Assembly (NCBI GenBank): GCA_937873555.1
Contig: CALMWN010000110.1
Location: 1 to 22,065, forward strand
DNA length: 22,065 nt
Direction of reading: 5' to 3'
From: an uncultured Clostridia bacterium
GTDB taxonomy: Bacteria > Bacillota > Clostridia > Acetivibrionales > CALMWN01
Of this stretch, positions 6,872 to 14,158 are shown in pieces. Each line of letters opens with the position of its first letter. The first letter of the stretch is position 1. A program made the translations under genes and the position numbers. Below the pieces are notes generated by a model. That model saw only the letters and a program-made list of their open reading frames with translations. It did no database searches and had not been told where the DNA came from.

Positions 6872-7909
6872 TTACTCGTACAAGGAAATTGCTTCTGAAA
6901 ATTCTTTTAATTTTTGTTCAACTGTTTTATCTATTTCTTTTTTGTAGTATCCCACTACCTCTTCTACCACAGGGAACGCTAAGTCTTCGTCTATATCAGC
7001 ATAATCCATTGCACTTTTTAAGTCGTTAAAGAAATTATGGATTGCTTTATCCACATTGCTGTAGCGATATTTAGTTTTATATTTTAGATTTCCACGCCAA
7101 TCCACACCATCAGAAGTTTCCATGTCATCTGTGTCAATGTACATTTTGTATGAGTCTAGAGAACTGTATGAACTACTTCTAAATTCCGCCATAATACCTG
7201 CTTCAGTACTCTTCGTTTCAAAATTACCAAGATAGGCAACCGCTCTTTGATATGCGAAACTATCTTTATCACCTAAATAAACTTCAAAGGTTTCAAAGTC
7301 TTTAGGTAAATTTAATTTACCTTCTGTTAATGCTCTTGCTTCAGTACCAATTTCTTTAAGTACCTCTTCATATTCTTTATTTTTTCTGTAATAAAAGCTG
7401 TCATCACTAGTATCAAAAGTGTAAAATGGTTTTAGTTTCCAATTTTTGTATTCCACAAACACTTTTAATAGCATCGGTCTATACTGAGAGTATGCTGTTC
7501 TATCAAACTCATCAAGAGCTGCCCTTTCTGCTTGACTATCACTAGAATATTTATAGTCACTAAAATATCTTACATTTGGGAAATTAAATCCGTAGTCTTT
7601 TGAGCTAAATTTCACATCTTCTAATTTGGCTTTTGGAGCCTCAATCCTTTTTAATTTGTCTTTCAAAAGTCTTTCTAATTCTTTAAGACCAATTTTGCCA
7701 ATAGACTTTACATTTCCCACTTCAATGATTGATATAGCATTTACTGGACATGTGTCAATAATTTCTTGAGCTTCTTTGACAAAATCATCAGCAATATAAC
7801 CTGTACTCAATACTTCGGCTTTGCCATCGTCTTTTTCGATTAACAAATCTGTTAAAATAAAGCATCGTCCACACGCATTACAATTTCCTGAAACTTTAAA
7901 TTTTTTCAT
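6872..7909 (-). CDS. unknown protein with N-terminal single-cluster ferredoxin domain
   Basis: 345 aa, last gene of the four-gene operon. The first 65 residues are a compact ferredoxin module: C10-x2-C13-x2-C16 and, after 37 residues, C54 followed by Pro (CNACGRC then TCPVNAI), as in single [3Fe-4S]/[4Fe-4S] ferredoxins. These are the only four cysteines I see in the protein. The remaining 280 residues are rich in Tyr, Lys and acidic residues (YKYSSDSQAERAALDEF, YKTKYRYSNVDKAIHNF) and match no family I know; they look globular and cytoplasmic with a helical C-terminus. The ferredoxin could act as a redox or iron-sulfur sensor, or supply electrons to a partner; this is inference. The start at 7909 has GGGGG at the right distance and lies 18 bp after the previous gene. 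Confidence 0.78.
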   Translation of the reverse strand: MKKFKVSGNCNACGRCFILTDLLIEKDDGKAEVLSTGYIADDFVKEAQEIIDTCPVNAISIIEVGNVKSIGKIGLKELERLLKDKLKRIEAPKAKLEDVKFSSKDYGFNFPNVRYFSDYKYSSDSQAERAALDEFDRTAYSQYRPMLLKVFVEYKNWKLKPFYTFDTSDDSFYYRKNKEYEEVLKEIGTEARALTEGKLNLPKDFETFEVYLGDKDSFAYQRAVAYLGNFETKSTEAGIMAEFRSSSYSSLDSYKMYIDTDDMETSDGVDWRGNLKYKTKYRYSNVDKAIHNFFNDLKSAMDYADIDEDLAFPVVEEVVGYYKKEIDKTVEQKLKEFSEAISLYE

Positions 7910-7927
7910 AGTAAATATCCCCCAAGA

Positions 7928-8725
7928 TTATATATTTTTTAATTTGTCTAAATAGGCGTTACCTGTTTGTATCGCTGCTATAGAAGCTTCTGCTATTTCT
8001 CCACTTTCATTTAAGAGAGGCGCATCTATCACTTTTTTTATTGCATCTGCAAAGTTTATGCAAGTCATTAACGTTTCTCGATCTCTAATATTATATCCAC
8101 TTCTGTCTTTTCCATTTTTCTCAATTATTTCTGAACTTGTTTTTATAGAACGAGAAAAAAACAAATCCATTTTAGATAAAAGAGTCGCAAATTTATTACT
8201 TCTTTCTATTATTCCATTAAAAATAACAGCAGCAGTCTCTGCTTGTGAATATGCTACGTTAGAAGCTTTGAGTTGATTACTAGCCATTTCAAGAGTACGT
8301 TTCGAGTCATCAATCATAGCACCACCAATGCCTTTAAGTAAAAAGCTTCTGACAATTTCTTTATCTGTCATAGGTGAAATAGCTGTATTTGTAACATTTC
8401 TAATTTCTGAAAGTCTGCTCGGCGCCAATACAGAATTTTCTAATTCTAAAATACCATCACCAGGAACAAAATTAATCTTTATTATTTTTTCATATAACTC
8501 CAAGAAATCGTTCATTGATGTGGAAAGAATAGCTCTTTTTCTGTTTGCAACTTTTAATAAACTATTATTTGCCTGACTACTTTTTTCATAAATTAAAGCT
8601 CTTGCCTCTCGCTCTCTTTCATAGGCTTTGGCATATTTTTTCTGAGCTTGTTCATCAAGTTTCATTGACTTATTCGTATCAATGAGTATTTTAATTAAAG
8701 CTCCGCCTACCAAAAAAGGTATCAT
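7928..8725 (-). CDS. unknown helical protein with hydrophobic N-terminus, 265 aa
   Basis: Third gene of the operon, starting 10 bp after the HNH gene with AGGAGG upstream of its ATG. The first 15 residues (MIPFLVGGALIKILI) are hydrophobic and may insert in or touch the membrane. After them comes a long charged helical stretch (residues about 20-75: KKYAKAYEREREARALIYEK, then NRKRAILSTSMNDFLELYEK) that looks coiled-coil-forming. The remainder is also mainly helical, with a small glycine-rich segment (FLLKGIGGAMIDD, near residue 130). No nucleotide-binding or catalytic motif is visible. Its place between a nuclease with a hydrophobic domain and a ferredoxin-type protein suggests it is a structural, membrane-associated partner. 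I do not recognise the family. Confidence 0.72.
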   Translation of the reverse strand: MIPFLVGGALIKILIDTNKSMKLDEQAQKKYAKAYEREREARALIYEKSSQANNSLLKVANRKRAILSTSMNDFLELYEKIIKINFVPGDGILELENSVLAPSRLSEIRNVTNTAISPMTDKEIVRSFLLKGIGGAMIDDSKRTLEMASNQLKASNVAYSQAETAAVIFNGIIERSNKFATLLSKMDLFFSRSIKTSSEIIEKNGKDRSGYNIRDRETLMTCINFADAIKKVIDAPLLNESGEIAEASIAAIQTGNAYLDKLKNI

Positions 8726-8735
8726 AAATATCCTC

Positions 8736-10049
8736 CTATAATGTTAATTCTGCATCAATGTTATCAAAAAAGACGTTAAATTCTTCGATTGTAGAGAATT
8801 TAGCATTTTTATTAAATATACTAAGTATTGAATTTAGTCCATCAGTTATGCCATCAATATCATTTTCAATAGCTGATATATATATTAACTTAAAACCGTT
8901 ATCAAAGGAGTTATCCCAATGAGAATACTTTTCAGCTATCATCTGCTGTAAGTTCTTTCTCTGTTTCTCCATTTCTAATAATGCCTCACATACAATACTA
9001 TTAAATTTACGTTCTTTTTCGGCATTAAGTTTTTGAGTTTGTTTGTACTCAAGAATCGTTTTACTTATTTGTCCAACGACCACTGAGGCAATAATAGCAC
9101 CAGCTGGGCCTCCAACTGTCATACCTATATTAAACGCCAAAATACCTGCTCCATTTAATAATATTTCTGTTACACATTCTTCAGCAGAAATATCATCATT
9201 AATAAATCTCATAACTGAATTTCCAACTGAAATTGCAACTGCAATTTGAGCTACAGGTAAATTTTGAAGAGCTGTAACCATAGCTGTATTTCCAGCAAAA
9301 TTTGCTACGCCTACTACTGCTTCTTGTGCTAACTGCAAGCCAGCGCCAGAAACAGCACTTGTTACTGTATCCCGAGCAATATCTTTTACAGCAGTTCCCA
9401 GATCTTTTTCACCTGTAGCAACTGAAACTAGATTATTTATACTCGAAACTGTCAGTGAGATAAGCGCAGCATCAGTTCCACTTTGCATCGCTCTGCCTGT
9501 TGTTCTGGCTGTATTTTCAGCTTCTTTATTAAGTGAAGTAGAGTCAATTTTTAATACATTTCCAACGTTATTACTGACTGCTGTCACTGTTACTGCACTG
9601 TGATTTGCAATATTGGCAGTTGCTTCTCTGTGAAGCATATTGTATGTAGTTGTTATGCTTTTGGAATTTCCTTCTCGAAATTGTTTGTATAAGTATTCGT
9701 GATTGCTCATCTTTCCTTTGGCTTTATTAATTTTTTCGGAAGTGATTGCCAAATTATAATCAGAGTTTGTAATCTTTTTTAGTTGTTCAGGAGTTATCTT
9801 GTCGCCATATCTTTCTATCATCGTATCTATAGGAATTACATGATCAACATTTGCAGTTGTTTCAGTAGTATAGTGACGTTCTTGGCCAACTGCCGCATTT
9901 ACACCATTTTTTGAATAGAATAGCTTTTTTCCGGTATATTCATCCTGTGTTAATCTATTACCATCAAAGACACGATTTTTATAACTGTCTTTCCTTGTAT
10001 TACGTCGACTGTAATCATCAATATCCTCACGAATAATTTTGGTATCCAT
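8736..10049 (-). CDS. HNH-type nuclease fused to a glycine-rich hydrophobic domain
   Basis: 437 aa, second gene of the operon, starting 13 bp after the WYL gene with GGAGG before the ATG. The N-terminal part has an HNH (beta-beta-alpha metal) nuclease pattern: YTGKKLFYS, then VDHVIP (D69-H70), then DYNL (N99) and KINKAKGK (N108, K109), without zinc-binding cysteines. Residues about 185-330 are rich in Ala, Gly and Val with several hydrophobic stretches, including VAQIAVAISVG (near 266-276) and a glycine-zipper-like GAGILAFNIGMTVGGPAGA (from 300) that could enter a membrane or form a helical bundle. A charged coiled-coil segment (about 328-370) and an acidic C-terminus follow. Nuclease plus hydrophobic domain is typical of toxins and defence effectors. 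The active state and target are unknown. Confidence 0.8.
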   Translation of the reverse strand: MDTKIIREDIDDYSRRNTRKDSYKNRVFDGNRLTQDEYTGKKLFYSKNGVNAAVGQERHYTTETTANVDHVIPIDTMIERYGDKITPEQLKKITNSDYNLAITSEKINKAKGKMSNHEYLYKQFREGNSKSITTTYNMLHREATANIANHSAVTVTAVSNNVGNVLKIDSTSLNKEAENTARTTGRAMQSGTDAALISLTVSSINNLVSVATGEKDLGTAVKDIARDTVTSAVSGAGLQLAQEAVVGVANFAGNTAMVTALQNLPVAQIAVAISVGNSVMRFINDDISAEECVTEILLNGAGILAFNIGMTVGGPAGAIIASVVVGQISKTILEYKQTQKLNAEKERKFNSIVCEALLEMEKQRKNLQQMIAEKYSHWDNSFDNGFKLIYISAIENDIDGITDGLNSILSIFNKNAKFSTIEEFNVFFDNIDAELTL

Positions 10050-10062
10050 TAAAAACCTCCAA

Positions 10063-10986
10063 TTACACTATTTTAATAAAATCCCCTTGACTTCCCAGCC
10101 ACATATCAATACCATCGCCATAAGCCTCTGCTCGAATAGTATATACACCGTTTTTCTCTCCGACAATCTCTGCTGTCGGTAGCCTGTCCAATACAGCTTC
10201 TATCGAAGGGCCATTAAATTCAAAAATAATTCTTCTTAATTCCCCTGAGTACATAAACTGCACTCTTTTTCTAAACTCTCCATCATTAAACCTTTCCTTA
10301 TATGGAATATTGAAATGCTGTTTTGAACCCTTTAAATCAGCAATCCGGTCAATACGAAAGGTAGTAGGGAAATCCTTACTTCCATCTGCCATAAAGGCTA
10401 TCAGGTAAAAATAGTATTCAGAAAACATTACAGCTACCGGCTTTACTAATCTTTCCTTTTTCATTCCATCTTGACGGGTATAATCAAACTGAATAATCTC
10501 ACTTCTGGTTATAAATTGCGAGAGCTTCCATAAAATTGAAAACAGAAATTTTCCATGCCGCAATGGTACATAGTAATATTGCTCACTTCTTATCACACTC
10601 TCAATTTTTTTACGGTCGTTTGGCACAACTTGTGTTAATAGCTTGCTGATAAGGCTATCAAGTTCTTCTTTACAGAAAGCACGGCTTTCCAACAAAATTT
10701 TACATAGTGACATAACCTCTTCATTGGTGAGCCATTCCCTCTCAAAACGAACAAGGTAATAAACATTCTTGACCTTATCATACTTTATTGCAACTTCATT
10801 CTCTTCCATATGATTTTCTGCTAAATATGCACGGAGATCATCAATGTCTCTTTGTATTGTTTTTTGAGTAACACCAAAAGAGTCTGCAAGCTGCGCTTTT
10901 TCTACGGTTTCACCTTTATTAAGCCTCTCATAGATACTCAGCAATCTAAAACCTTTATTCCCATTATAATCAATTCCAGATTTCAA
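10063..10986 (-). CDS. WYL-domain transcriptional regulator
   Basis: 307 aa, first gene of the operon. Residues about 10-65 are an HTH_11-type winged helix (RLLSIYERLNKGE, then LADSFGVTQKTIQRDIDDL). Residues about 135-205 are the WYL domain, with an IIQFDYT strand, the diagnostic MFSEYYFYLIAF segment in place of the literal WYL, and TTFRIDRI with the conserved Arg. The C-terminal part is a WCX-like extension ending in MWLGSQGDFIKIV. WYL proteins bind nucleic-acid or nucleotide ligands and frequently repress defence operons in phages and bacteria (BrxR and CapW are examples). The start is a TTG preceded by AAGGTGG. A palindrome covering its own -10 region suggests autoregulation of the whole operon. 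Confidence 0.88.
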   Translation of the reverse strand: MKSGIDYNGNKGFRLLSIYERLNKGETVEKAQLADSFGVTQKTIQRDIDDLRAYLAENHMEENEVAIKYDKVKNVYYLVRFEREWLTNEEVMSLCKILLESRAFCKEELDSLISKLLTQVVPNDRKKIESVIRSEQYYYVPLRHGKFLFSILWKLSQFITRSEIIQFDYTRQDGMKKERLVKPVAVMFSEYYFYLIAFMADGSKDFPTTFRIDRIADLKGSKQHFNIPYKERFNDGEFRKRVQFMYSGELRRIIFEFNGPSIEAVLDRLPTAEIVGEKNGVYTIRAEAYGDGIDMWLGSQGDFIKIV

Positions 10987-11016
10987 CTTTTCACCACCTT
11001 TTCACAAGCTCATTTT

Positions 11017-11046
11017 CATTATATCTGCCAAGATGGACATATAATG
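11017..11046 (-). promoter_or_regulatory. promoter and palindromic operator of the WYL operon
   Basis: A 30-bp near-palindrome: perfect 8-bp arms CATTATAT (11017-11024) and ATATAATG (11039-11046), with an inner CCA/TGG pair. On the minus strand the proximal arm supplies a consensus TATAAT -10 (11018-11023), 32 bp before the TTG start; the -35 is poor. Placement over the -10 is what a repressor site needs, and the first gene product (WYL) is the obvious candidate to bind it. Confidence 0.55.
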
Positions 11047-11068
11047 GGGTTCTTTAAAAATTTCTTCA

Positions 11069-11353
11069 TTATCTTAGTTTTAATTCATTATTTAATTCAT
11101 CTGTGTATATTTCAAGAATATTCAGCAACCTATCCGTCTCTGAGTTCTTTGTAAAGATCAGTAACAGACTCAGAAAATTACTCCATGACAGCTTTGCTTT
11201 TTTATTCTCGACTTGCATGATGGTGTGTCTTGAAACACCAATTAAATTAGCAAGCTGCTCCTGCGTTAAATCCAGTTTTGTCCGAAGCATTGCCAAATTT
11301 TCAGCCATATTTTTTGTAACTTTTTCTCTTAATAAATCATTATTGTTTCCCAA
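11069..11353 (-). CDS. small XRE-family HTH regulator
   Basis: 94 aa from a TTG at 11353, chosen because GAGAGGTG lies at the right distance before it and because a good -10 element ends at 11389, which excludes the ATG at 11386. The core is a Cro/C1-type HTH: LAMLRTKLDLTQEQLANLIG followed by VSRHTIMQVENKKAKLSW. The C-terminal part (FLSLLLIFTKNSETDRLLNI) is helical and probably dimerises. It sits between the prophage recombinases and the WYL operon on the same strand, 82 bp before the WYL gene, and has its own promoter. It could be a prophage regulator or a second layer of control on the operon; sequence alone does not decide. Confidence 0.83.
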   Translation of the reverse strand: MGNNNDLLREKVTKNMAENLAMLRTKLDLTQEQLANLIGVSRHTIMQVENKKAKLSWSNFLSLLLIFTKNSETDRLLNILEIYTDELNNELKLR

Positions 11354-11388
11354 ATCGTACACCTCTCTTATGACAAACACCATCAACT

Positions 11389-11417
11389 ACAATATCATAA
11401 AATTTTACATTTTACAA
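11389..11417 (-). promoter_or_regulatory. sigma-A promoter of the XRE gene
   Basis: On the minus strand a TTGTAA -35 (11412-11417), a 17-base spacer and a TATTGT -10 (11389-11394) with an extended TG two bases upstream of it. It lies 36 bp before the TTG start and shortly downstream of the recombinase terminator, so the XRE gene and possibly the WYL operon are read independently of the prophage. Confidence 0.6.
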
Positions 11418-11449
11418 CTTATTCAAACAAAATGTTAAAAATAATGACT

Positions 11450-11501
11450 TGAAAATAAAAAAAGCCGCCAGCCAGAGAATATTTCTCCCCAGTTGACGGC
11501 T
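11450..11501 (-). terminator. intrinsic terminator after the recombinase genes
   Basis: On the minus strand AGCCGTCAAC pairs with GCTGGCGGCT (one mismatch and one G-U pair), an inner GAGAA/TTCTC extends the helix, and TTTTTTTATTTTC follows directly. It begins 12 bp after the stop of the second recombinase gene and closes the prophage late/lysis/integration transcript. Confidence 0.85.
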
Positions 11502-11512
11502 ATAATCATTTT

Positions 11513-12934
11513 CTATCTATTTACTTCAATTTCACATTCAATTTCCGAGCCATCCAGTAAGCATACAATCAATCTGGATTGATCATAAACCATTATCTTT
11601 TCAATCAGTTTAAAGTACAAACCTAAATCAAAATCAGTAATGGCTCCGGTTGTTCTGAAAACCCCTATAAACCTCTTTGCAGTAACTCTCTTAAGATCAT
11701 CCTCACTGTTAATCTGTTCTTTCCACTTACCCATAAAATAGTCCTTATTCTCAACTACAGCATTAAAGGCATTAATAAATGTCTTATACAGAACTCCATC
11801 ATCGATGTGCCAGCTATCACAGCCCTTTTCACCTTTAGCCATGTACTTATTGTTGCATCGCCAGATTATTCTTCTAAGCCTTTCATCAGTAGAGTTCCAC
11901 ACCTTTCTGCCATATGCGCGTTCGCAACAACCACATATCACTCTCCCAGCAAAAGGATGCTCATCAGTCGCATAATCTATCTTTTGAATCTGATACCTTG
12001 CCGCAAATGCTTTTCTTCTCTCCATTTCAAGCTTTACCGCTTCCCATGTTTCCTTATCTATAATCGGCGGATGGCTTTCCTCAACATAATATCTTGGTAC
12101 TTCACCATGATTATCAGCCCGTTTCTTTGAAAGAAAGTCCACTGTGTAGGTCTTCTGAAGGAGTGCATCACCTTTGTATTTTTCATTTGAGAGCATTTTC
12201 CTTATGCTGCTTTCGTACCACTTTGCTTTGCCATTCCAGTTTATAACTCCCTCCTCCTCAAGCTCCCTAGCTATTTTGTTCGGACCCTTGCCATTGAGGT
12301 AATCTTCATAAATCCTTCTGACGATTTTGGCTTGAGTTTCATTTATAATAAGGTTTCCCTCATCATCTTTATCATAGCCCATGAATTTGGTGTGGTTAAC
12401 TGCAACCTTACCCTGTTCAAACCGCCTTCTGATTCCCCAAGTGCTGTTTTCAGAAATTGAACGGCTCTCGTCTTGAGCCAATGAGCTTAAAATGCTCAGA
12501 AGAACCTCACCTTTGCTATCTAATGTATTTATATTTTCCTTCTCGAAAATCACCCCGATGCCTAAGTCCTTCAGCATTCTTACAAAGTTCAGACAGTCAA
12601 GAGTGTTCCGGGCAAACCTTGAAATGGACTTGGTGATTATCATATCTATTTTTCCGGCTTTGCAGTCTTCAATCATTTTATTAAACTGCTCACGCTTTTT
12701 GGTGTTAGTGCCAGAAAGCCCCTCGTCAGCAAATATTCCTGCCATTTCATAATCGGAATGATTATTAATATAACCTGTATAAAATTGTACCTGTGCTTCA
12801 TAGCTTGATAACTGTTCTAGCTGGTCGGTTGAGACCCGGCAGTATGCCGCCATTCTCTTTTTCTGTGGTTCTATCTCCTGTGCCAGACTTCCCCGAGTTG
12901 CTCTTGCTGGTATAACTGTAATGTTTCTTGCCAT
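11513..12934 (-). CDS. large serine recombinase 2
   Basis: 473-aa site-specific recombinase of the large serine (resolvase/invertase) family. The catalytic domain begins RMAAYCRVST with the nucleophile Ser35, continues with FADEGLSGTNTKKREQFNKM, and has ITKSISRFARN with the conserved Arg. The Recombinase domain (about 175-290, MGYDKDDEGNLIINETQAKI, GPNKIARELEEEGV) is followed by a zinc-ribbon domain (CGCCERAYGRKVW, RCNNKYMAKGEKGC). The C-terminus is short, with little coiled coil. Its first 45 codons, including the catalytic Ser, overlap the end of recombinase 1 by 137 bp in another frame; a strong GGAGGAAG ribosome site precedes the ATG inside that gene. It probably integrates and excises the prophage, perhaps with its partner. 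Confidence 0.92.
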   Translation of the reverse strand: MARNITVIPARATRGSLAQEIEPQKKRMAAYCRVSTDQLEQLSSYEAQVQFYTGYINNHSDYEMAGIFADEGLSGTNTKKREQFNKMIEDCKAGKIDMIITKSISRFARNTLDCLNFVRMLKDLGIGVIFEKENINTLDSKGEVLLSILSSLAQDESRSISENSTWGIRRRFEQGKVAVNHTKFMGYDKDDEGNLIINETQAKIVRRIYEDYLNGKGPNKIARELEEEGVINWNGKAKWYESSIRKMLSNEKYKGDALLQKTYTVDFLSKKRADNHGEVPRYYVEESHPPIIDKETWEAVKLEMERRKAFAARYQIQKIDYATDEHPFAGRVICGCCERAYGRKVWNSTDERLRRIIWRCNNKYMAKGEKGCDSWHIDDGVLYKTFINAFNAVVENKDYFMGKWKEQINSEDDLKRVTAKRFIGVFRTTGAITDFDLGLYFKLIEKIMVYDQSRLIVCLLDGSEIECEIEVNR

Positions 12935-14084
12935 TTTTGACTTCCTCCTTTACAACCGTTTCTTCCTTTATATTAAGCCTACTGATGACCTCATCATCAA
13001 TTCTTGTACCAGAGCAGGCTTCTTTTCCTTTTTGAATATAATCACTACACTGCCAGACTATCTTTTTGCAGGAAAGCTTACTATTCCAAGTCCTGCGTCT
13101 TAAAACAGACCCACATTTACTGCAAAATAGCATTCCCGACAAAGGATACCGAGTCAGGTATTTATCAGTTCCTTTAACAACACCTTTTGATTCAGCACGT
13201 TTTTGCATTTTTTCCTGAACCTGCTCCCACACTTCCTTTGAAACAATTGGAGAATGATTATCGGCAATATAAAAACTGTCGACCACTCCTGTATTTTTCT
13301 TTTTCTTTTTTGTAAGATGGTTTGGTGTGAATGTCTTTTGCAGCATTACATCGCCTTTATATTTTTCGTTCTTCAGAATATCTCTGATAGTAGTCTCATT
13401 CCACTTTGCCCCCGTAACTGTTGGGAATGCTTCAGCATTTAGAATTTTGGCTATTTTAAATGAGCCGTTACCAGCCAAGTATTCCTTATAAATTCGTTTT
13501 ATAATTTCAGCTTCGTCAATATTTATAACAAGATCACCATATTCATCTTTGTCATAACCAAGAAAGCGGCTTGTGTTTATAACCACATCTCCTTTTTCAA
13601 ATTTCTTACGATAGCGCCATTTGACATTCTCGCTGACATTTCTGCTTTCTTCCTCCGCAAATGAAGAGAGGACGGTAAGCATCAACTCACCGTCCCCCGA
13701 TAATGTATTTATATTTTCTTTCTCAAACCTTACCTCAATTCCTATATCCTTTAATTCTCTTACTGTTTCAAGTATTATGGCTGTATTTCTTGCAAACCTC
13801 GAAACCGACTTTGTAATGATTAAATTAATTTTTCTTTCTCTGCAGAGTGCCAACATCCTTTGAAACTCGGGTCTATTGTCGGTTGTTCCGGTTATTCCCC
13901 TGTCTGCAAAGATGCCTGCAAATTCATATTCAGGATTTGAGGATATGAGGTTTTCGTAATATGTTACTTGGTTTTCCAGAGATTCACCTTGCTTATCATT
14001 TTCAGTGGATACTCTTGCATAGGCACATACCTTCTTTTTTGCGGTTTGAGCCTTTACAGTAGGTTCAATAATCCGTACACGCAT
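12798..14084 (-). CDS. large serine recombinase 1
   Basis: 428 aa, same family as recombinase 2. Catalytic Ser26 lies in AYARVSTEND; FADRGITGTTDNRPEFQRML and ITKSVSRFARN follow. The Recombinase domain covers about 170-280 and the zinc ribbon (CSKCGSVLRRRTW, WQCSDYIQKGKEAC) about 325-365. After this, where relatives carry a coiled-coil and C-terminal region, the protein ends in an atypical Ser/Gly/Thr/Lys-rich tail encoded by the region that also codes for the N-terminus of recombinase 2. It may thus be naturally shortened, or act only in company with recombinase 2. The ATG has AAAGGAG eight bases upstream. Its promoter shares a motif with that of the zinc-ribbon gene. Confidence 0.88.
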   Translation of the reverse strand: MRVRIIEPTVKAQTAKKKVCAYARVSTENDKQGESLENQVTYYENLISSNPEYEFAGIFADRGITGTTDNRPEFQRMLALCRERKINLIITKSVSRFARNTAIILETVRELKDIGIEVRFEKENINTLSGDGELMLTVLSSFAEEESRNVSENVKWRYRKKFEKGDVVINTSRFLGYDKDEYGDLVINIDEAEIIKRIYKEYLAGNGSFKIAKILNAEAFPTVTGAKWNETTIRDILKNEKYKGDVMLQKTFTPNHLTKKKKKNTGVVDSFYIADNHSPIVSKEVWEQVQEKMQKRAESKGVVKGTDKYLTRYPLSGMLFCSKCGSVLRRRTWNSKLSCKKIVWQCSDYIQKGKEACSGTRIDDEVISRLNIKEETVVKEEVKNGKKHYSYTSKSNSGKSGTGDRTTEKENGGILPGLNRPARTVIKL

Positions 14085-14097
14085 TGATTTTGCTCCT

Positions 14098-14148
14098 TTC
14101 TATCATTTTGGTATACTATTCATCACTCTGAACTTGATAGAAGTCAAG
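14098..14148 (-). promoter_or_regulatory. promoter/operator of recombinase 1, shared motif
   Basis: Between the amidase stop and recombinase 1 are a perfect 8-bp inverted repeat (TTCTATCA at 14098-14105, TGATAGAA at 14135-14142) and a TTGACT -35-like element on the minus strand. Positions 14114-14148 match 6579-6613 at 25 of 35 bases, including ATTCAT-N-ACTCTGAA and GTCAAG. The recombinases can therefore probably be expressed separately from the late operon. Confidence 0.5.
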
Positions 14149-14158
14149 TCAATACCGG

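Noticed and set aside
11389..11501. Prophage attachment core next to the recombinase terminator
   Set aside because: An att core can be recognised only by comparing both ends; the other end is outside the window, so no position is claimed.
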